Assembly (NCBI GenBank): GCA_937860145.1
Contig: CALMBF010000157.1
Span: 1-35,767, forward strand
Direction: 5' to 3'
DNA: 35,767 nt
Source: an uncultured Geobacter sp.
Lineage (GTDB): Bacteria; Desulfobacterota; Desulfuromonadia; Geobacterales; DSM-12255
Positions within the stretch are counted from its first letter, which is position 1, and every line of letters begins with the position of its first letter. Of this stretch, positions 32,954 through 35,767 are shown in pieces. The translations under genes and the position numbers were made by a program. Under the pieces are notes generated by a model, which was given only the letters and a program-made list of their open reading frames with translations, made no database searches and was not told where the DNA came from.

Positions 32954-33919
32954 ATGCGCCGACTCTTCTTCATCCTGGCAACAACGATCATTCTGAACTC
33001 CTGTGCCATGGGTACCGTCCGCACCGACACACCTCCAGCCGGATCCGTCCCCATGGTTTCGTTTGTCTTCGACGATGGCAATGACACCGACTATCTCGTC
33101 GGGAAGGATCTATTTGCCGCCCATGGCGCCGTTGCCTCGTCTGCAGTAACCACCGGCTTCATCAATTCCGCCAACCACATGACCACGGCCCAGATACTGG
33201 AGTTGCAGCGAGCCGGATGGGAAATAATGGGGCATACCGTCACCCATCCGAACCTGAAGTCCCTCTCCGTCGAGGCCCTCGACGCGGAACTGGCAGGGGC
33301 AAAGGCAGAGTTGCATCGCAGTGGCATCACGGTCAGCAACCTCGTCTATCCGTACAACAAGAACGATGAAACCGTGAGAGGGGTCGCTGCCCGGTATTAT
33401 CGTTCCGGCCGCGGCGGCACGAACGCCTTCAACAGTCCCGGCCTTGATCCCTACTTCATCAGGTCGTTCAGCATGAAACACGACCTGGCGCTGTCGAAGG
33501 GGCTGATCGACAGGGCGTACGCGGAGAAGAGATGGCTCGTCTTCTACCAGCACGAGATTGACGCCAAGGTCAAGATCAGCGACTATGACGGGACCTTCAT
33601 CAAGGGAGAGATGGTACAGCTTTCCCCCTCGGGTGCCACCGGACGGTTCGTGACCACCCACTGGTTCCCGTTTTACGGCCATGCCGCGTACCTGGTACCT
33701 CTCGCCGGTGCGCCCCGGCCAGGGGATACGCTCAGGGGAGCCACCAGCGGCGCCACCGCGACTCTTGACTCTGTCATCTACAACGAACGGGAGCAGCTTG
33801 ACGAGATGCTGTCCTACATCAGGAACACCTACCCACTGATGCAGATTGTCACGATCGACAAGGGACTGGATCTCCTCGGCATCCCGCGGTTTTCGGGCGG
33901 AGCCTATGCGCAGCGGTGA
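32954..33919 (+). CDS. lipoprotein polysaccharide deacetylase
   Basis: The about 321-residue product has a lipoprotein signal (LFFILATTIILNSC) and a NodB-type deacetylase domain: SFVFDDGNDTD supplies the metal-binding Asp pair, MGHTVTHPNL the His-x3-His, and LVYPYNKND a further motif; it would remove N- or O-acetyl groups from a sugar at the periplasmic side. The C-terminal 130 residues include an inserted beta segment, GDTLRGATSGATATLDSVIY, of the kind seen in phage and surface proteins. The ATG at 32954 gives the best signal peptide, but the ribosome site is weak, and ATG at 32909 inside the ACP gene is possible. Overlaps the next gene by 14 bases. Confidence 0.85.
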   Translation: MRRLFFILATTIILNSCAMGTVRTDTPPAGSVPMVSFVFDDGNDTDYLVGKDLFAAHGAVASSAVTTGFINSANHMTTAQILELQRAGWEIMGHTVTHPNLKSLSVEALDAELAGAKAELHRSGITVSNLVYPYNKNDETVRGVAARYYRSGRGGTNAFNSPGLDPYFIRSFSMKHDLALSKGLIDRAYAEKRWLVFYQHEIDAKVKISDYDGTFIKGEMVQLSPSGATGRFVTTHWFPFYGHAAYLVPLAGAPRPGDTLRGATSGATATLDSVIYNEREQLDEMLSYIRNTYPLMQIVTIDKGLDLLGIPRFSGGAYAQR

Positions 33920-35081
33920 ATTTCTCATAACCGGACTCGGAACGGTCTCGGCAGTGGGTGGAGATCTCCCCGCCGCCCTGGAGAACATGGCTTCGGGCAA
34001 ACGGAACGCTTCCGCCGTCACCCTGTTCCCCACGTCTCTGCCGTATCCCGTGTTCCAGGCCGGCCTGCTCGAATCCCGTGACGACGACCTGGAAGGTCTG
34101 CGCACCATCGCCCTCCTACAGTGTGCGGTGGACGAAGCACTCAGGACTGCCCGTGTCGCATCGACCGAGGGTCAGCGCATCGGCATCTGCATCGGCACGA
34201 CGGTGGCAAGCCAGCTCAACGATCTCGGTTTCTACCGTGCCTACCGCGAGAGCGGCACCCCCCCCCTCCAGCCGGTCAACAGGTTTCTCAAGGGGAACCC
34301 GGCCGAATACCTTGCCCACCGGCTGAAAACACGGGGTCCTGCCCTGACCGTCGTGAATGCCTGCTCGTCCGGGACCGACGCTGTCGGCGTGGCCCTCACC
34401 TGGCTCAAGGCGGGCCTGTGTGACATGGTCATTGCCGGTGGCGCCGACGAACTGAACCATATCCCCTATGCCGGCTTCTCCTCCCTCGGCATTCTCAACC
34501 CCGGCCTCTGCGCACCTTTCGACAGGGAGCGCAGGGGGCTCAACCTGGGGGAGGGGGCTGGCGTCATGGTCATAGAACCGAGGGCTGCCGCGGTGCGGAG
34601 GGGAGAAAAACCCGACCTGTTCCTGGCCGGCTACGGGCTCTCCAGCGATGCCTATCACCTGACCGCTCCGAGTCCCGATGGTGTGGGCCTCAGGGCGGCC
34701 ATCTCCGCCGCCCTGGCGGAGGCAGGTGTCGGACCTGGGGACATTTCCTTTGTCAATGCCCATGGCACCGGGACCCATGACAATGACCTGGTCGAGGGGA
34801 AGGTGCTGGCCGAACTGTTCGGCCCCGCGGTCAAGGTGGTGTCCACCAAGGGGTACACCGGTCACACCCTCGGCGCGGCAGGCGGAATCGAGGCAGTTTT
34901 CACGGCAGCCGGCCTGAGGGACGGCTGGATCCCGGCAAGCGCCGGATTCTCCCTGAGAGACGAAGAGATCCCCCTTGCACCGGTATGCCGCAATACCCGC
35001 ATCAACGGCAGCTTTGCCCTCTCGACATCACTGGCCTTCGGCGGCAACAATGCCGCGCTGGTCATCGGCAGGGAGGGGTGA
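33906..35081 (+). CDS. beta-ketoacyl-ACP synthase, Cys-His-His intact
   Basis: The 391-residue condensing enzyme has Cys153 in VVNACSSGTDA, His286 in NAHGTGTHDND and His320 in KGYTGHTLGAAGGIE, plus the closing LAFGGNNAALV. It should be active. It is followed five bases on by the Cys-less relative at 35087, an arrangement typical of a KS and chain-length-factor heterodimer of type II polyketide systems. ATG at 33906 is supported by a GGAG close upstream. Confidence 0.94.
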   Translation: MRSGEFLITGLGTVSAVGGDLPAALENMASGKRNASAVTLFPTSLPYPVFQAGLLESRDDDLEGLRTIALLQCAVDEALRTARVASTEGQRIGICIGTTVASQLNDLGFYRAYRESGTPPLQPVNRFLKGNPAEYLAHRLKTRGPALTVVNACSSGTDAVGVALTWLKAGLCDMVIAGGADELNHIPYAGFSSLGILNPGLCAPFDRERRGLNLGEGAGVMVIEPRAAAVRRGEKPDLFLAGYGLSSDAYHLTAPSPDGVGLRAAISAALAEAGVGPGDISFVNAHGTGTHDNDLVEGKVLAELFGPAVKVVSTKGYTGHTLGAAGGIEAVFTAAGLRDGWIPASAGFSLRDEEIPLAPVCRNTRINGSFALSTSLAFGGNNAALVIGREG

Positions 35082-35086
35082 CCGGT

Positions 35087-35767
35087 ATGCAGGTCCTCGG
35101 TATCGGCACCATATGCGCCCAGGGGTACGGCATCGGCTCTTTCGAGCATGCCCTTGAAAACAGCCTGATCCCGTCCGGCGGCTCCGGAGACAACCCGTAC
35201 TGGGTCGATTTCGACGCGGTGACCGACAGGAGCCTACTGAAGAAGCTGCGCCGGGCGGACAAGCTCAGCAAGATGTCCGTTCTCGCGGCGGCAGCGGCGC
35301 TGCACGATGCGAACATCGACGATATCGCTGCACACCGGGTCGGCATCATCCTCGCCACGGCATTCGGCGCCCACGTGACGACCTTCAACTTCCTCGACGG
35401 CATCCTGGATTTCGGAGAAGCGAGCGCGTCACCGACCGAGTTTTCCAACTCGGTCCACAATGCGGCAGCATCGTACATCTCGTCGGCACTGGAGATCAAG
35501 GGACCGACCCTTACGGTCACCCGCTTCCGCTTCTCCTTCCCGTCGGCACTCCAGCTGGCACATGGATGGCTTGCGCAGGGGCGCTGCGACTATCTTCTCG
35601 TCGGCGCTACGGAGCAGTACGGCACCGTGCTCGGCCATGTGGCCGGGCGGAAACTCCTCCAACCGGCGAAGGGGATCATCACCCCGTTCGTCTTCAATCC
35701 GGCCGGCCAGGTGCAGGGGGAGGGGGCGGCGTTCTTCCTGCTCGGGAGGGGAGAACCGGGGAACGGC
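35087..35767 (+). CDS. chain-length-factor-like ketosynthase without active-site Cys (partial, cut by window end)
   Basis: The first 227 residues are visible and the frame runs off the right edge. The fold is ketosynthase-like: MQVLGIGTIC, RVGIILATAFGAHVTT, the conserved EFSNSVHNAAASYISSALEIKGPTLTV, and CDYLLVGATEQ. Where the catalytic Cys stands in the preceding gene (NACSSG), this protein reads TRFRFSF, with Arg148 at the aligned place. It is therefore probably a non-catalytic partner that sets chain length (inference from type II systems). The C-terminal histidines cannot be checked. The ATG starts five bases after the ketosynthase stop. Confidence 0.88.
   Translation, partial: MQVLGIGTICAQGYGIGSFEHALENSLIPSGGSGDNPYWVDFDAVTDRSLLKKLRRADKLSKMSVLAAAAALHDANIDDIAAHRVGIILATAFGAHVTTFNFLDGILDFGEASASPTEFSNSVHNAAASYISSALEIKGPTLTVTRFRFSFPSALQLAHGWLAQGRCDYLLVGATEQYGTVLGHVAGRKLLQPAKGIITPFVFNPAGQVQGEGAAFFLLGRGEPGNG

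Noticed and set aside
1-35767. CRISPR arrays, tRNA or rRNA genes, insertion sequences
   Set aside because: No regularly spaced repeats, cloverleaf sequences, rRNA segments or transposase genes were seen by eye.

Overview
The window is GC-rich (AT-rich only in a few intergenic patches), densely packed bacterial DNA. A Tat-exported, membrane-bound uptake [NiFe] hydrogenase operon, a small monoheme cytochrome c, several lipoproteins and the gene style suggest a Gram-negative anaerobe of the Geobacter/Desulfuromonadia type. That placement is inference; no rRNA or other taxonomic marker is present.

Left third (1-10311): unlinked housekeeping and accessory genes. In order these are a NarL/LuxR-type regulator with a degenerate receiver domain, a macro-domain-like protein, an iron-sulfur flavoprotein-like NAD(P)H/FMN reductase, a small lipoprotein, a monoheme cytochrome c, a three-gene hydrogenase operon (small subunit, large subunit, cytochrome b) on the minus strand, a lipoprotein, an orphan ParB-like protein and an M23 peptidase. 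Several hairpin terminators separate these units. The hydrogenase cytochrome b carries an extra N-terminal half that looks like the cytoplasmic part of a P-type ATPase. A 627-base gap (9685-10311) rich in short inverted repeats precedes the main cluster.

Right two thirds (10312-35767, running off the right edge): one long plus-strand, largely translationally coupled gene cluster for a type II fatty-acid/polyketide-like lipid. It encodes a FabG ketoreductase, a CrtISO/phytoene-desaturase-like flavoenzyme, three full-length Cys-His-His ketosynthases, a half-size ketosynthase, a Cys-less chain-length-factor-like ketosynthase (cut by the window edge), two acyl carrier proteins, an AMP-forming ligase, a PlsC-type acyltransferase, two hotdog dehydratase modules, a 4HBT thioesterase, LolA-like, MMPL-exporter and DUF3261-lipoprotein transport genes, a GT2-DUF2062 glycosyltransferase, an LpxL-like acyltransferase and a lipoprotein polysaccharide deacetylase. 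This parts list resembles aryl polyene (APE/flexirubin/xanthomonadin) clusters. Three radical SAM enzymes are added: one SPASM type fused to a dehydratase domain, and two with cobalamin-type N-termini. Together with the desaturase-like enzyme they also recall the gene sets proposed for ladderane lipids. An SbcD/SbcC (Mre11/Rad50-like) nuclease pair is embedded in the same run of overlapping genes.

Likely logic (inference): the ligase primes an ACP, ketosynthase/ketoreductase/dehydratase cycles build a polyunsaturated chain (no enoyl reductase is seen), the radical SAM and CrtISO-like enzymes modify it, acyl- and glycosyltransferases attach it to a carrier, and the LolA/MMPL/DUF3261 group moves it to the outer membrane. 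The product is unknown. The radical SAM-dehydratase fusion and the surrounding hybrid cluster are the most likely undescribed system here.
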